From Jaltomata sinuosa (taxonomy: Eukaryota; Streptophyta; Magnoliopsida; Solanales; Solanaceae), in NCBI GenBank assembly GCA_003996215.1, contig QJPP01007525.1, positions 1,798,001 through 1,862,000 of the forward strand: DNA of 64,000 bases, written 5' to 3'. Below are positions 1-13,112 of this stretch, one piece after another. The position numbers and the translations under genes were made by a program. Numbering within the stretch: position 1 is the first letter of the stretch; each line of letters opens with the position of its first letter. Below the pieces are notes generated by a model, which saw nothing but the letters and a program-made list of their open reading frames with translations, had not been told where the DNA came from and did not search any database.

Positions 1-1898
1 GGAAAATAGTATTTGATTGAAGATATAATTAATAGCGAGATAAATTTTGAAATTTAAATGAAATTTTTAAATACATGAATTTATTTTGAAAAATTAATAC
101 TTAAATTTATGATCAAATTTAAATTATTTGATTCTCAAAAAAATTAAAGTAATATCATTGTCTCGCCTGAAAAATGGGTTAAATCAGTCTCAAAATTATA
201 ATTTCGGAATAAATTTATATGCAAACCTAACGATAGCCACGGAGAGTTCGGCTGCTTTGACCACGTGTACCAAAGCGACTTAAAAGAGGAATTTCAACCA
301 TATAAAGTACTATTGTTATTATCAAATTGTCAATTAGTGGGGCCTACTCCAAAGCAAATTGTTGGAAAAGCTAACGGTGGCCAAAGGAAAATGGTGGGGT
401 CTACATAGTGTTGGGGCCCACATGGATGTCGATATCCTAAGCTCGCTTTCTACGTACGTGGCCATCTTTGCGTGTTATAAAATACTATCCATACAAATAT
501 ACGCAAAATATATGGCATTTCTGTTTTGTTACTTATCCCCCAGTCTCTTTCGGGAAAAAAGTAACTTCTTCTTTTATTATTCTAACATTTGATTAATAAT
601 CAAGCAACCAATTACACTTTATCATCAAGTAATCAATTAACGGTATATTTGTTACAATTCGTGAAACAAAATTTAACGATGATTTAGGAAACAAATACGG
701 TAGTTTATTCATAATTGCATATTTGCACGTGTTGATAAAAATTGTGAGTTGATTTTTTAATCATTCAATTAATAGTTATTATCTCAAAAAATTACTATTC
801 TTTTTGTTAAAAAAAATTGAAATGAAGAAAAAATGTGACCAAAATCAACCCAAAAATGTATATGTACGTAAATTCGGGTAAAGGGTGGTAGTGCGTATAT
901 GCATGTGTCACTGTCAATGCCTAATAATTAGATTACCAAAGTTTAGGCCAAATTAAAGAAGTGGGTTCTGTGTACAAAGTCAGTTTTCGCATGTCAGGAG
1001 TTAATTAAATATAGTAATATGTTTTTGAGCAAATTTTTGAAGTTCAATGGCATATTAACTGTGCCACCTAAAGTTTGAGAAACGTTACTAACAGTTGTTG
1101 GTTCCAACCAAAATTGTGAAACAAAATAACAACAAAGTTTACTGCACCATCAAAAATTATAGTCGAATGACAAATATTCTTTTATCTTAAATCAAAAGCT
1201 ATGAATATGAAGAGGCGTTTAGTAGGAGCACATTATTCCAAAATGAGACTTTTCGACATAAATTTGAATTAATTAACTCCAAAACAATTACTTGTCACCG
1301 CGTGACTTTTTTCTTTCTTTTTCACCTCGAAGGATGAACAGTGATTTTCTTTAATTACTCTAATGTAATTCGAAACTTTTAGTTTGTATGTTAGAAGTAG
1401 AGGCACTTTCATAAGCTTTACTTCACAAGACACAAACCAACAATCCAAGGATTATGAAACCCAAATCACAAAAGTCAAAGAAGCTCTCTTCAATAATGGA
1501 CAACATTTTAAAATCATGTTTCTTGTCTCATTGGTAATGACCTCAATAATACTACTTGAAGATTCAAATTGATGAATCTGTTTACTCAAATTTCAAATAC
1601 TCTTTTTCAATTTTGAAATACCCCCATATGATGGAGATAGTCAATGCATTATAATTCTTCACCCCTATTTTTATTTTTATAATTCGTGTGTAAAAAATTT
1701 ACAACCAATATATACTCAATCTATAGTATACACACACTAATTATATATTTAAATATATGTTATATACTAATGACACAATGCATATATTATACCTATATAC
1801 ATTTATTATACAATATATATACATTTTCTTATACAAATATTTACACAGTATCCATTATATACATTTTTATCAGTAGGCTTTTCATATTCACTTTTGTA

Positions 1899-1941
<43 letters not shown>

Positions 1942-2500
1942 TTATATACAACTTTACCTCTAGACTTTTCATATACACTTCATATTCACTTTTCATACAA
2001 TATATATACATTTTTATTCATAGATTTTTCATACACCATATGCATTTCATATTCACTTTTTATATAATATATATACACAATGTATATATTTTTATCAATA
2101 GACTTTTCATATACACTTCACATTTAGTTTTTATATAATATATATAGACATTATATATATATATATAAGTTGTCACTATGTTGAGTCAGGGGCATAGCTA
2201 CACTGACTCCTGGGTGGTCACTCGAACAACCTTCGTCGAAAAATTATAATACTGTGTATACAAGTAAAAAATATATTTTTTGAGATATATATTAAAATTT
2301 TGAATACCCTTAGCAAAATTCCTAACGTCACCATTATATTTAGTGATATTTAGGCCAAAATTGGGCCATTTAAATTTCTAATGACCTTACCATATCTATT
2401 TCTCTTTCTAAAATGGGCCTTTGCCCAACTTTCTGAGGCTCACAATTCGGCCCATATAAAACCTGAAACTCGTCCGAAACGAACCTTAATCAGACATTCC
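1..2500. other. Intergenic, AT-rich, no gene seen
   Basis: No open reading frame here resembles a protein family on either strand; the short frames present are low-complexity or chance. The right half holds the simple-sequence array described separately. From about 2190 to 2320 the sequence resembles worn Solanaceae non-autonomous element sequence, with no clear ends. The last few hundred bases before 2874 probably hold the promoter and 5' leader of the SHMT gene, judged by position only. Confidence 0.6.
1740..2170. repeat. AT-rich minisatellite with compound (TA)n(CA)n microsatellite
   Basis: An imperfect array repeats a phrase of the type 'tacatttttatcaatagac' followed by 'ttttcatatacactt', with units of roughly 60-80 bases. 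Embedded in it is an uninterrupted AT run at about 1901-1929 continuing as CA to about 1941, and another TA run at about 2152-2167. The frame open through this region (1686-2138) is an artefact of the repeat and encodes only Tyr/Ile/Phe-rich low complexity. Confidence 0.85.
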
Positions 2501-2873
2501 AATTACTTGGGAGTTTATTGAACACAAAACAAAAACGCGGGGTGAAGGTTTGGTTAAAGTAACAAGCTGGTCACCGGAATCAAAGGAGCAAAGTCGTCCA
2601 GGTACATCCCCTCGAATTTTTCCCGTCTTCGTCAAAAGAACCCCACGCATTTCTATCACCCCCTCTGTTTTCCTTCTCTACAAATATCATTCCACATAGC
2701 AACAAAAATCTCTAAGGCTTTCATCTGGACGATGCGATTCTACCGGCACTGCTACTCCGACTGTTTCCGCCGCTCTTGTTCTTGTCCTTAAGAATCTCCG
2801 ACGGTTAGGGTTATATATTTGTTTTCATTTTGAGAATTGTCGGATTTTCATTTGTTTTTTTTTTACAATTAAG

Positions 2874-5800
2874 ATGGATTTGAGTCAATCTCAATCGAGT
2901 AATCTGTCGTTAGGGTTTATTACTCATGCTTCGCCGGCGGTGAGCGTACCTAATCGGTCGCATATAGCCGATGATTCGATTGCTTTTCAGATCGATTCTA
3001 GGGTTAAGGACCAATCGCATCTGGTTACGCCGGTTCCACTTCAACTGATGGACAAGCAAACGGAGGAGAACGGGAAGGAGGGGGGAGAGGGTGTGGATGA
3101 GGAGAGGGATGTAGAAGAGTTTCGAATTTTAGGGCATTCCATGTGTATCAAGCGGAAGAGAGATACTGATGCGACTTCGTCATCTTCCTCTTCGAAGAGT
3201 TTTAGGGTTACGAGTTCTAATGAGAATTTGCTAGGGCTAGAATCGCGACGAAATGCGGTTAGGGCTTGGGGTAATCAGGGTTTACAGGTAGCTGACCCGG
3301 ATATATTTGAGATAATGGAGAAGGAGAAGCAGAGGCAGTATAAAGGGATTGAACTGATTGCTTCTGAAAATTTTGTATGCAAGGCTGTGATGGAGGCATT
3401 AGGGAGCCATTTAACAAACAAGTATTCGGAAGGAGCACCGGGGGCAAGGTATTATGGTGGTAATCAGTTTATAGATGAAATTGAGACGTTATGTTGTAAG
3501 CGTGCATTAACTGCTTTTGGACTTGACCCGGAGAATTGGGGTGTGAATGTGCAACCATATTCATGTACTTCAGCAAACTTTGCAGTTTATACTGGTTTAT
3601 TACTGCCTGGTGATCGGATAATGGGATTGGATACACCATCTGGCGGAAACACAAGCCATGGGTATTATCTTCCTAATGGAAGGAAAGTTTCAGGGGCTTC
3701 AATTTTCTTCGAGTCTCTGTCTTATAAGGTTGACCCCCAAACTGGGTATGTAGATTTTGATAAGCTTGAGGAAAGGGCTCTTGATTTCCGTCCTAAGATA
3801 CTTATATGTGGGGGGAGTTCGTATCCCCGGGAATGGGATTATGCAAAGTTTAGACAGATTGCTGACAAATGTGGTGCAGTTTTGTTGTGCGATATGGCAC
3901 AAATTAGCGGTCTCATTGCTGCAAAGGTAATCTTTCTGTCTGTCTGATTATTTTTACTAATGCTCACAGGCCAAGATCCTATGTTCATTCATTTCATTCA
4001 TGCATTATACCTTAATTTGCTTCTTAATGACTAAAGTGCTTACTGCTGATGTTTTGCTTGAAAGCAAGAAGGATCAACCCAGTAACATTTGCTTCAGTCA
4101 AGTTCCATGTATAGAAGCCTTTGGATTCTAACTATTTTAATTAGGCCAACTGACTAGAGCTTACTGATTCATATGTACCTCTTCAAAGGAAAAACAGCCA
4201 GCTTAGTGAAGCAAGTTGCCCATTATGGTACCTTTATTGGGCACCACTTGCATAATGTAGAAGTTATCTGCTTGGGAAATCTCGCCTTTTTGATTCATGA
4301 TTTGTTTGTGGATTCTTGTTATAGCTATATTGTCATTTTATTATTTGCTGGATGAATTAATAGGCAATTTGACTGGAAAGCAATAATGTGCCACTCGATT
4401 TTGAGCTCTTAAGATAATGCCTTGCTTGTTGATTTCAGTACACTACTATATACCATTGACTTTATGGTTACTTTTTTATTTTTGTGTGTGGTGTGTCCGC
4501 GCGCATGTGTATATATACCCTTGGGGTATGGGTGTTGCGTCTCCAACTAAAATAACTGAGCTATAATTATCCTTACTTGTTACGGCCGTTCATCTTCAAA
4601 TTTGTTATCACTTTATCTGAAGGAAGTTGGTGTAAAATCGTTAAATGATTTTCATTTGAGTTTGGTCCTGAGTTCATTTTGTTAGAGTTTTATATATTTA
4701 TTTTTTGATGAAGGGTTAAGAATATTATATTTGACTTTTGGGAGAAATAAAAGTTTTTACAGTTTGTTATAGTTTTTAAATGGAAAGATAGGATGTCTAA
4801 ATCATTTGAGTTTGGTCCTGAGTTCATTTTGTTAGAGTTTTATATATATATTTTTTGATGAAGGGTTAAGAATATTATATTTGACTTTTGGGAGAAATAA
4901 AAGTTTTTACAGTTTGTTATAGTTTTTAAATGGAAAGATAGGATGTCTAAGGGGAGAATTGCGGGAATATGTTAGACATGTCATCCTTGGTCAATCTTGC
5001 TTCATCAGTACATGTTTTGACTTTTGGTGTCAGCTCATGCCTTGAGCGTCTGCCTGCTATTTGTTGTATGAATTAATTCCTCTCTAATCCTTTCATAGTT
5101 GATTTGTAGTTTGTGCTTTTATTGCATTTGTACTCAGCGAACTTGCTAATCTGTGGCATGGTTTTCGCTGCAGGAATGCGCGAGTCCGTTTGATTATTGT
5201 GATATAGTTACCTCAACAACTCACAAAAGTCTCCGAGGTCCTAGGGGAGGTATTATCTTTTATAGGAAAGGTTCAAAGCCAAGAAAGAGAGGCCTGCTCT
5301 TGAATCAAGGTGATGGCAGTGATAAGTATGATTTCGAGGAGAAGATAAACTTTGCTGTTTTTCCTGCACTGCAAGGAGGACCGCACAACAACCATATTGC
5401 TGCCCTCGCCATAGCATTGAAGCAAGTGGCTACTCCTGAATACAAGGCTTATATGCAACAAGTTAAGAGAAACGCTCAGGCGTTGGCAGCTGCTTTATTG
5501 AGAAGAAACTGCAGACTGGTTACTGGAGGGACTGACAATCACATGATATTGTGGGATCTAAGAAATCTTGGGTTAACAGGTATCTAAATCTTTTATGTAA
5601 TACCTCATGCCACAGTCTTATTTTGTTCATTGAGTTGTGTCATTTATCTCTGGTGAAATTCATTCATGAAATCTGCTTATTTGTTGTGGCTTATAACAAC
5701 TTTTTCCTTCCTCCCATCTATTTGGATATTTCTTTTGAATCTTAAGAATGAATTGGAAAATTAAGGGGCAGAGGAGTAGGATATTGTCAATCAACTAAGC

Positions 5801-7751
5801 CTCCAGCCTCAAATAGTTAGGTCAGCTATATGCTTTCTTTGTGACCATTCCACTACAGTGGACTAAGATACTGCTGAGAAGAAAAATAAAAAACCAGTCT
5901 AGTCTTTTGTAAGGCATTTGACATTTTTGGTCATAGGCACTGGGCTATAATTCATCTCCTCTTCTTTTCATCCTAGTGAGGTAAGCGAACTGCATTCTCT
6001 TCTTCGTTCATGTTTTATTCCTATCATTTTGCTGTCAATTCCTCTATCACCGTTTCTGTCTTGGCTTCTTTACCAATTTTGCTACTGAATTGAATTGTAC
6101 ATTTCTTCTTCGATGAAGTCAGTATATTCTATGACCTTGGGATCAACATTTATCCAACTTCGGCAGTATATCTCATTAGGTTTGGTCTTGAGATTTCTTT
6201 AAAAGTCTGATCTGATTGTCGAGAGGCAATTAATCCGCCCAAGTCTTACTTGTGATGCCTGAGATATCTTGGCTGTTTGTCATATATTGATTCCGTCCCG
6301 CTCAGTTGAATGTCCTGTTTGAGTTTGAGTTGATTTCTAAAAGAACAGTCAAAAAGTGTGTTTGTTAGGAAATGGAGATCGTGTGGGAGGCACCAGACTT
6401 GTTTTTGTGCATTCCTTACTACTCGAACTTTATCTTGTCTTTGGCATTTTGAACAGAACATGAAGACATGTACTTTAAATTTGAGAGTAAAGTTGGTTGC
6501 AGTTAACATGGCAGTAACACAATAAGGATCATGGACACCAATGTGCAAAAAATAAATAGTAGTATTTTTAGCTTATAATTGCTATTAAAAAAATATTTTT
6601 GATCTTAGCAAATACACTTTTGACGTGAAGAAGCATCTACAATTGTTAAATGGCATGTGAGGTGGGTTTTCGGAGAGTCAAGTCCTGGCATAGTTGCAGA
6701 TAACTGTCTGAAAGTAGAGAAATTTTACATATAAAAAAAAGCATTTACTATTGTTCAATGGCCTGTGATGTGGGTATTCCAGGAGAGTTAACTACTAGCA
6801 TAACACTGCTTAACTCAATATTATCAAAGGCGAAAATGTTAAAAAGCTCCTTGTGTCTACTAGCAATGTGAAACTAAAACACGAGCTTCTGTGAAGGCAG
6901 TGTAATATGAAAAGAAATACTAAAGTTAAAAATAATGTTGATTTTTTGACTTGTAAGCAATTTTCAAATTCATACAAGTGACTACTTGTGTTGTAAAATT
7001 TCTAATTTGTTATTTCCATCCATAAAATTTCTTGACAATTAATATATCACTGTCATTTATAGTATTTGTTTGATGCTATTTTCTTTAAAGACAGCCCATA
7101 AGCGACACAATGTGCCTAGAATCACGCCTTTAATCAACCACACTTGCTCAACTGTGCTATTATAGGTATTGATTTAGCTTACTTATACAGTTATACTCTT
7201 CTAAAATAATATGATCATCCCATGCCAATTTTCTTGCTTACTGACTCTGGGATAGGATACCCTATTTCAATTTGATTGGTTGCAGTTGTTGACTTGTTTT
7301 GAATGTATTGGTGTTGATCTTAGTGCTTCTATGTTACAGGTAAGAATTTTGAGAAGGTCTGCGAGTTGTGTCACATCACTCTCAACAAAGTAATGGTCTT
7401 TGATGATAATGGAAGTATTACCCCTGGAGGTGTGAGGATAGGTAAGTTTGGATGTGAAGACACATATATCAAATTTTAGGAGTTGAAAAGCTGTTTGTGT
7501 AATCAATTTTTCTTGTTCCAACTGCAGGGACCCCTGCTATGACATCACGAGGCTGTATAGAGAATGATTTTGAGACGATGGCAGATTTCCTCCTCAAGGC
7601 AGCACAGATTACAAATTCGATACAGAGAGAACATGGAAAGCTTGCAAAGACTTTTCTGAAAGGCGTTGAGAACAATAAAGATGTTATCGAGTTACGAACA
7701 CGTGTTGAAAATTTTGCATCCCTGTTTGCAATGCCTGGGTTTGATGTATAA
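2874..7751 (+). CDS. SHM7-like: Serine hydroxymethyltransferase, SHM6/SHM7-type, 4 exons, 594 aa
   Basis: SHMT interconverts serine plus tetrahydrofolate with glycine plus 5,10-methylene-tetrahydrofolate, using PLP. Exons are 2874-3926, 5174-5579, 7340-7441 and 7528-7751; all junctions are GT-AG and the total of 1785 nt is in frame. Residues 1-125 or so form a Ser/Glu-rich extension with a basic KRKR at 93-96, absent from the mitochondrial and short cytosolic isoforms but typical of plant SHM6/SHM7 (Arabidopsis about 598 aa). The catalytic domain follows: ELIASENF, the Tyr/Gly-rich substrate loop GARYYGGN, and STTHKSLRGPRG with the PLP lysine at K369. The usual DMAH motif before it reads DMAQ (340-343). 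Arabidopsis SHM7 (MSA1) is reported as nuclear and linked to S-adenosylmethionine supply; nuclear location here is inferred from the basic motif. Intron 1 contains a 150-bp tandem duplication. Confidence 0.95.
4652..4951. repeat. 150-bp direct tandem duplication in SHMT intron 1
   Basis: Two adjacent copies (about 4652-4801 and 4802-4951) begin with 'catttgagtttggtcctgag' and end with 'ggatgtctaa'. By eye they differ at essentially one position in a TA-rich run ('tatatttat' versus 'tatatatat'), so the duplication is recent. It lies wholly in the intron and leaves the coding sequence untouched. Confidence 0.95.
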
Positions 7752-10700
7752 TCTAGCTGGAAATCTAGTTCTGGTGGAGGAATTCTTTCTTTATTCGTTG
7801 ACCAACCTTTGCTGTGGATGGGGAGAACAGTGATGCTCCCAACTCGTGGTTAGTAATCGAGTAGGCTTGATATGATGTGTTCAAGTGCGCCCCTTGTGCT
7901 TAGCAAGCCTGGATTAAGTTATGATATGCCATGTTTGAGTGTTTTGCGTTCTTATCTACTGCCATAGTAAATTGGAGTAACGGCCAGTGTCAGTATTTTT
8001 TGTCGAGGGTTTGGTAAATTAAATAGTATTATGTCACGGGGGGACCTGATTCATTCTCCTATAGCTGTTTTGCTACACTGTCGTTTTGGGTCTCTTTATT
8101 CTTGGTTGTACCTATATTATTATGCCTTTAATATTCAACTTGTATATACTCTATAGTTCTCTCATTGAAGAGGTTACAAGGTTGAATGTACATTACATAT
8201 GAGAGAACAAAAACGAAGGAAAATGAAAGCGAAGGTTTGAAATGATGGCTTAAATTCCCAGTTCATTATGTCTTTATATTGTCCCCCTTCCATGTTAAGT
8301 GTGGAGTCCTGTGGTATTGCATCACAGGCTGCCAGAACTACTGGGTTAGAGCACTTTGCATTAGCACCCGTTTCAGTCTCTACTATAATCAGGTAAAGTA
8401 CTTGGTGATATATTGAGTGTGTTCTATCAAATGCTGATATGAGTACAATATTTACTAGATGTTCAGCTCATTTGACACTCGTTGCCTCTGATAGGATTGC
8501 ATTCTACTCAAGGTAAGCCTAATCCCTAATGCCCATGGTTTAATGCAGGAATGGAATTGGCACAATTGATTTGTCTAGACTTAAAACCACTTGTCGACCA
8601 GGTCTGGCAACTTTCTTTACACTGTCCAATAAGGGTAAGACCAATTGCAGAAAGAGAGACAGCATAAGATAAGAAAGTTGTTCTTTTTCCCTCCCTTGGG
8701 GTTTGGGGGTTGGAGATTTTGGGAAAAAGAAGTGAAAAGTTGAGAAACCAGAATCATGATTTGGATAGTTGAAAGGAACAAGTCTGAGTTGCTAGTTGTA
8801 AAGAAGATAATAATTAGAGAAGAAAAAGGGTAGAGGAATCACATTTTTCACAGCCAGAGGGAACAGGTGACATGTCAGAGGTAGGATACAAGAAGATATA
8901 CCCCTAAGTACAGTGCTACGAGTTATAGACTCTGTTGACAGCAGCCACAGCCCACAGAGAGCTGCTTGTTTTCTTCTCATCATCATTTATTCGACCAAAC
9001 AATATACTACTACTAACATTATAACAACAATCAATTACTACACATGCTACAGTGTACTCTTCTCATTGTTTTCTTTCATTTAATTCCTTGAAAAAAGAGT
9101 AAAAAAATAAGATCCTTTTCTGGGAATCAGACAAAAGCTTCCACAGTTAAAAGATAAAAACTGCTTTTTTTTTTTCAATTTGAGAAAAGAAATGAATGCT
9201 GCTAGCCCAGGAATCTCATGATCCTTCTCTTCCTCTATTCCTCTGTCTCCGCCCACTTCTCCATCACTTTTTTCACAACTTGAATGATTAGTAATTTACT
9301 AACACAACTCATGAAGGATTCTCCATTGAATTTCTACTTCATTTTCAGAGTATGAGAGAATTCAATGATAGAATTATCACTCTTTGGTTACTTTCTGTAT
9401 ACCCTCTTCCCCTTCCTCTGTTAACGGGGCCGGAATTTTTAGTATACGAGTTCTAAATTAATTATATGTATATATTAACGCAAATATAGAGTTTGAATCA
9501 AAGCTACTGATTCTGCCGAATCGGTAGCTGTGGCTACCCCCTGGCTCATATGACCTAAATTAGCAAACTATTTTTCAAGTACCTTTTGCGAGCTGTTTCT
9601 GTTGTTTCCCTGTTTGAATTGGTGCCAGTCATGTTACCTGTCTCGTTTGAAAAGAAAAATCGTTGAATTGCCTTATCAGAAAAGCTAAAAAGAACAACTT
9701 TTTTTTCTTCCCACATCAACTTTTAGGCTGTTAATAAATCAAAGATTTAGCATGATTTTTTTTACTTTTAAGATCCTTAATTAATCAAGGTTCTAACACA
9801 TCAAGTTTTAATGTGAATTAGACAAACTTAATTACAAGAAAAAGGGGATTGTTGGCTGTGATTATAACCGACAAAACAAAGTTAAAAAGATGTATCTAAT
9901 CTCTGTTATTAACATTAAAATTATTAAGAAGCTGTCATTTTCTTAAAAATAGTTGTCATGTGGGCAGGAAGCATCATTCCTTTTTTATTTACTTTATTTA
10001 GGTGGTATCACATTCTTTTCCAATTGAGAGAAGAAGCATCTTCCAATTTCAGTAACCCTAAACCTAGCTCTAACCTTGTCTATTATAAATTCAATTTTTA
10101 TTTTTAAGACAACACCTACTAACATAGTAGTATATTAAATAAATTATTCTTTCAGCTCCTATGTTTCCTCAACACATCAAAATGTTGCCTTTGAACAAGT
10201 AATTTATTGTGTTAGTTGGGATAATCATTTATGTATCTTCATCTTTGTATGGTTGGGGAATAAATGGCCTTTAAGTAGTTGAATTGTAATCATAATCATC
10301 ATTGTAAATCAATGATGCAGCAGAGGGGGTGGGGGGTGGGTCATCTCTTATTTTTTTATTTTTTTTGGTAATTAAGGAGAGAGGACATTTTTGGATCTAA
10401 TGGTAAAATAATTGACAAATTTGTAGATAGAGGTGGACATAGCTTATTAGAGATTCAACTAAACCTAATATTCTCGACACATGACATAGATACATACGTG
10501 AAAAACTGCTAAAATTTTAACTAATAAGCATTATATTCTGAACTCATAATTTTAAAAGTATGATATGTCCAGTGCTAAGAACATGTTAAGTTTATATTCT
10601 GGATTCGCCTTTGATAATAGAATGCTCTAATCCAAGTGAGGTCTAACCATAGTAACAAAATTGTTAGTTAAAGTGTAAAAACATGTGATAGGTCATAGGT

Positions 10701-11327
10701 GATAGTAACATTTATGTGTGGTATGAATTGGGAGTTAAGTAAATACAAATTATATATATTCTAGAAGTGATAAAATATGTTGGTTGAATCAAGAATGAAC
10801 AGCATATTTATATACAATAAAAGTAGCATATATATGATAATAGTGATTCTTATCAATCTTCTTATGTTATTCCACTGAAGTGACTGACTGCTGGCATTTG
10901 TCAGTAAAAACAAGAACAGACAATTCTTATCTTTGATGTAGTTATATTGATGATAAAGAGAAGAATCTACACCTTGAGTGGATTTAAAAAAAATAAAATA
11001 TAATTCCTTTTATTTTTCACTGGAAGCTATCTTTATCCAACATATTCTTCTTGTTTAGTAATGTTACTTTTATTCAAAGGAAGAATCACATTCTGGTTTT
11101 TTTTTTCCCTTGAGGATAATATTCATGCATTACTTGATAGAGAAAACTTCCTCCTAAAGTTTTCAAGACTAAACTTAGCTGCAAAATAGGGGGAAAAAGA
11201 AGACATTTTAAGATCTAAAAAAAGAAAAAAAATAAACAAACTACCTCGCTAAGTTATTGTTACAATTCTACCATCTCCTAAGGCTATGGTTGCACACATA
11301 TTTCTACCATTTTTTTGTTTGTGTGTT
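7752..11327. other. Intergenic between convergent SHMT and BYPASS1-like genes
   Basis: No coding region is supported. The first few hundred bases should include the SHMT 3' UTR. The rest is AT-rich and contains degraded element-like stretches, for example near 9425-9545 and 10427-10612. The latter ends in 'ggattcgcctttg', which resembles the terminus of the hAT-like MITE family seen at 33863 and 12931. I see no RNA gene. Confidence 0.55.
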
Positions 11328-12379
11328 TTACCTATGAGCGCACAAGTCCAAAAGTTTCTTTCTTCCTTCAACTATTTCATCAAAGAAGTCATCAAGTTGT
11401 CCAATGATGCTTTCTGCCCCACATTTCAACATTCCAAAGCAATCTTTCAAATTTTCAATCTTATCATGGATGTCAACTTGTGACAATACTAATCCACATT
11501 CTTTGGCTCTTTCTAGTTCCATTTTCAGCTCAGCCATGGCTACTCTTGCTCTTCGATACTCGAAAAGTAGGATCCCGGGTAGTTGCCCTTCAGCCTGATT
11601 CACTTCTGCTGCAACTCTCTGATGCAATCTTGAAGTTGAAACCATAAAAGATGTACCAAAAACCATGTTCCCTTCATGAACACCACTTTGGTAGAAACTT
11701 GTTTGTGGCCAACAATATACAAGTCCACTTAGCAGAATGACCAATAGCAATGAGCTAACATTCTTCATTGCATAAAGTACTCCTCTGAAGCCACTGAATC
11801 CATTGAATTTTGATCCTATCAGGACATTTTCGTCGAACCTCAATGATATATCCTGCATTCTTGTTTCCATTAGGCTCTTGTTTTCTTCTTCAAGTACTAC
11901 TATTTCTCTCTGACAACGATTTATAGCCCGAATAACCTGTGATCAAGAAGAAATTAGTAAAAAAAAGATTGCAACTTTACGCGAAAAAAACGCACAATTT
12001 CGATACAGAATACAACCTGGCGGGAAAGCAGGGGATTTAAAATGTGGTGATCATCAAGAGAAGAAGCAAAATTGGCACCAGCAGTGTAATAATTCTCCAT
12101 GCTGGTGATTGCTGATTTGAGAACATGGCAAGCTTCCCAAAGTCTTGAACTTTCATCCATGTACTCATCAAGCCATTTCTCTCCAACAGGCAAATGCAAC
12201 TTTTGGACAAGTAATGTCAATTGGGAATGAAAAGACCTTAGAGATGACAAAACATGTTGAAGAAAATGGAAAGACATGAAGTTTTGAGATAGGAACAAGT
12301 GATCAAGATTGTCAAGTCCTCTAGTTAGGAAATTGTAGAAGCCATTCACAGAAGTTGTAGATGAAGAATGACTCATCAT
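11328..12379 (-). CDS. BYPASS1 (BPS1)-like protein, 2 exons, 323 aa
   Basis: Exon 1 is 12379-12017 and exon 2 is 11936-11328; the intron is GT-AG in phase 0. The start is the first of two adjacent Met codons, so the second would shorten the protein by one residue. The N-terminal half is helical and contains an LPVGEKWLDEYMDESSRLWE stretch reminiscent of the 'LP...KW.D.Y.D.S' region of plant BPS1-related proteins. An acidic helical stretch (REIVVLEEENKSL) follows, then one hydrophobic segment at about 181-197 (SSLLLVILLSGLVYCW) and a C-terminal helical region. Arabidopsis BYPASS1 restrains a root-derived mobile signal, but the biochemical activity of the family is unknown and I assign none here. 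Family assignment is from recall of general pattern, not a search; a ROH1/UPF0496-type relative is the alternative. Confidence 0.7.
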
Positions 12380-12930
12380 GAAGATTAAAACAAAAAAAAA
12401 GATGGTAAGTTAGAAGAGAAGAAAAGGTGATGAATATATTGTGTATTGGAAGTGAGTAGGCTTAAGGGGGGGTTAGGAGATAGGAGTCTATATAGTGAAA
12501 AGGATTTGGTTGTTGGGGGCAATAATGTGTGTTTCCTACAGAGTGGAGGAGATGATTGGAGAATCTGCCATATTCATTATTTAAAGGAAGCAGAGAAATG
12601 CTGCAAGGGGGAAAAAAAAAAGGCAAAGGGAAAAAGGGGAATTCCCAAGTCCAAATGAAAAAAGCAAACATGAGAAGTTCATGAGTTGGCCTTCAGCATT
12701 ACACTTTCCTATTCATAAAGATTTAGCCTGCAGACCTTTCAAGAATCAAGAATCAAAAAGGGGGTCTGCACATCAAAATGATAATTAGGGAGAAATCTTC
12801 TGCTTTTTCATTTTTATTTTTTTGTTCTTAAATATGACGATTCATTATGAATTGACAAGTTTTATGTTGGCTATCAGCCTATCACAAATCACAACCCTAC
12901 TTTATACGGGCTTGGGACCGACCATCAGGG

Positions 12931-13112
12931 CAGAGTTAGAAGCCCAGATACGAGTTAGGCTGAACCTAGTTGGTTTTGCTCAAACAATGTATTTGTGTTA
13001 AGAAATTCATTAAATATGTTCAGAAATTAAATTTAGAGCTCAGTTATTACTATTTGAAGTCGTTCTTCTTAAATTCGTAACCCATAAAGTTGAATTCCTA
13101 GTTTTGCCTCTG
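12931..13112. mobile_element. hAT-like MITE, about 182 bp, degraded
   Basis: The ends read CAGAGTTAG... and, on the opposite strand, CAGAGGCAAAACTAG..., a short imperfect terminal inverted repeat. The interior ('attcattaaatatgttcag', 'cccataaagttgaattcct') resembles the common Solanaceae element whose ends read CAGAGGCGGATCTA. It appears to interrupt another dispersed repeat: 'gggcttgggaccg' lies to the left and 'ctcacgtaggcggagtt' to the right. No intact 8-bp target duplication is visible. Confidence 0.45.

Noticed and set aside
1686..2138. 150-aa open frame
   Set aside because: It is Tyr/Ile/Phe low complexity produced by the TA-rich array, with no family resemblance.
4652..4951. Solo-LTR pair or transposon in SHMT intron
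   Set aside because: The copies are directly adjacent with no internal region or terminal motifs; a simple tandem duplication explains them.
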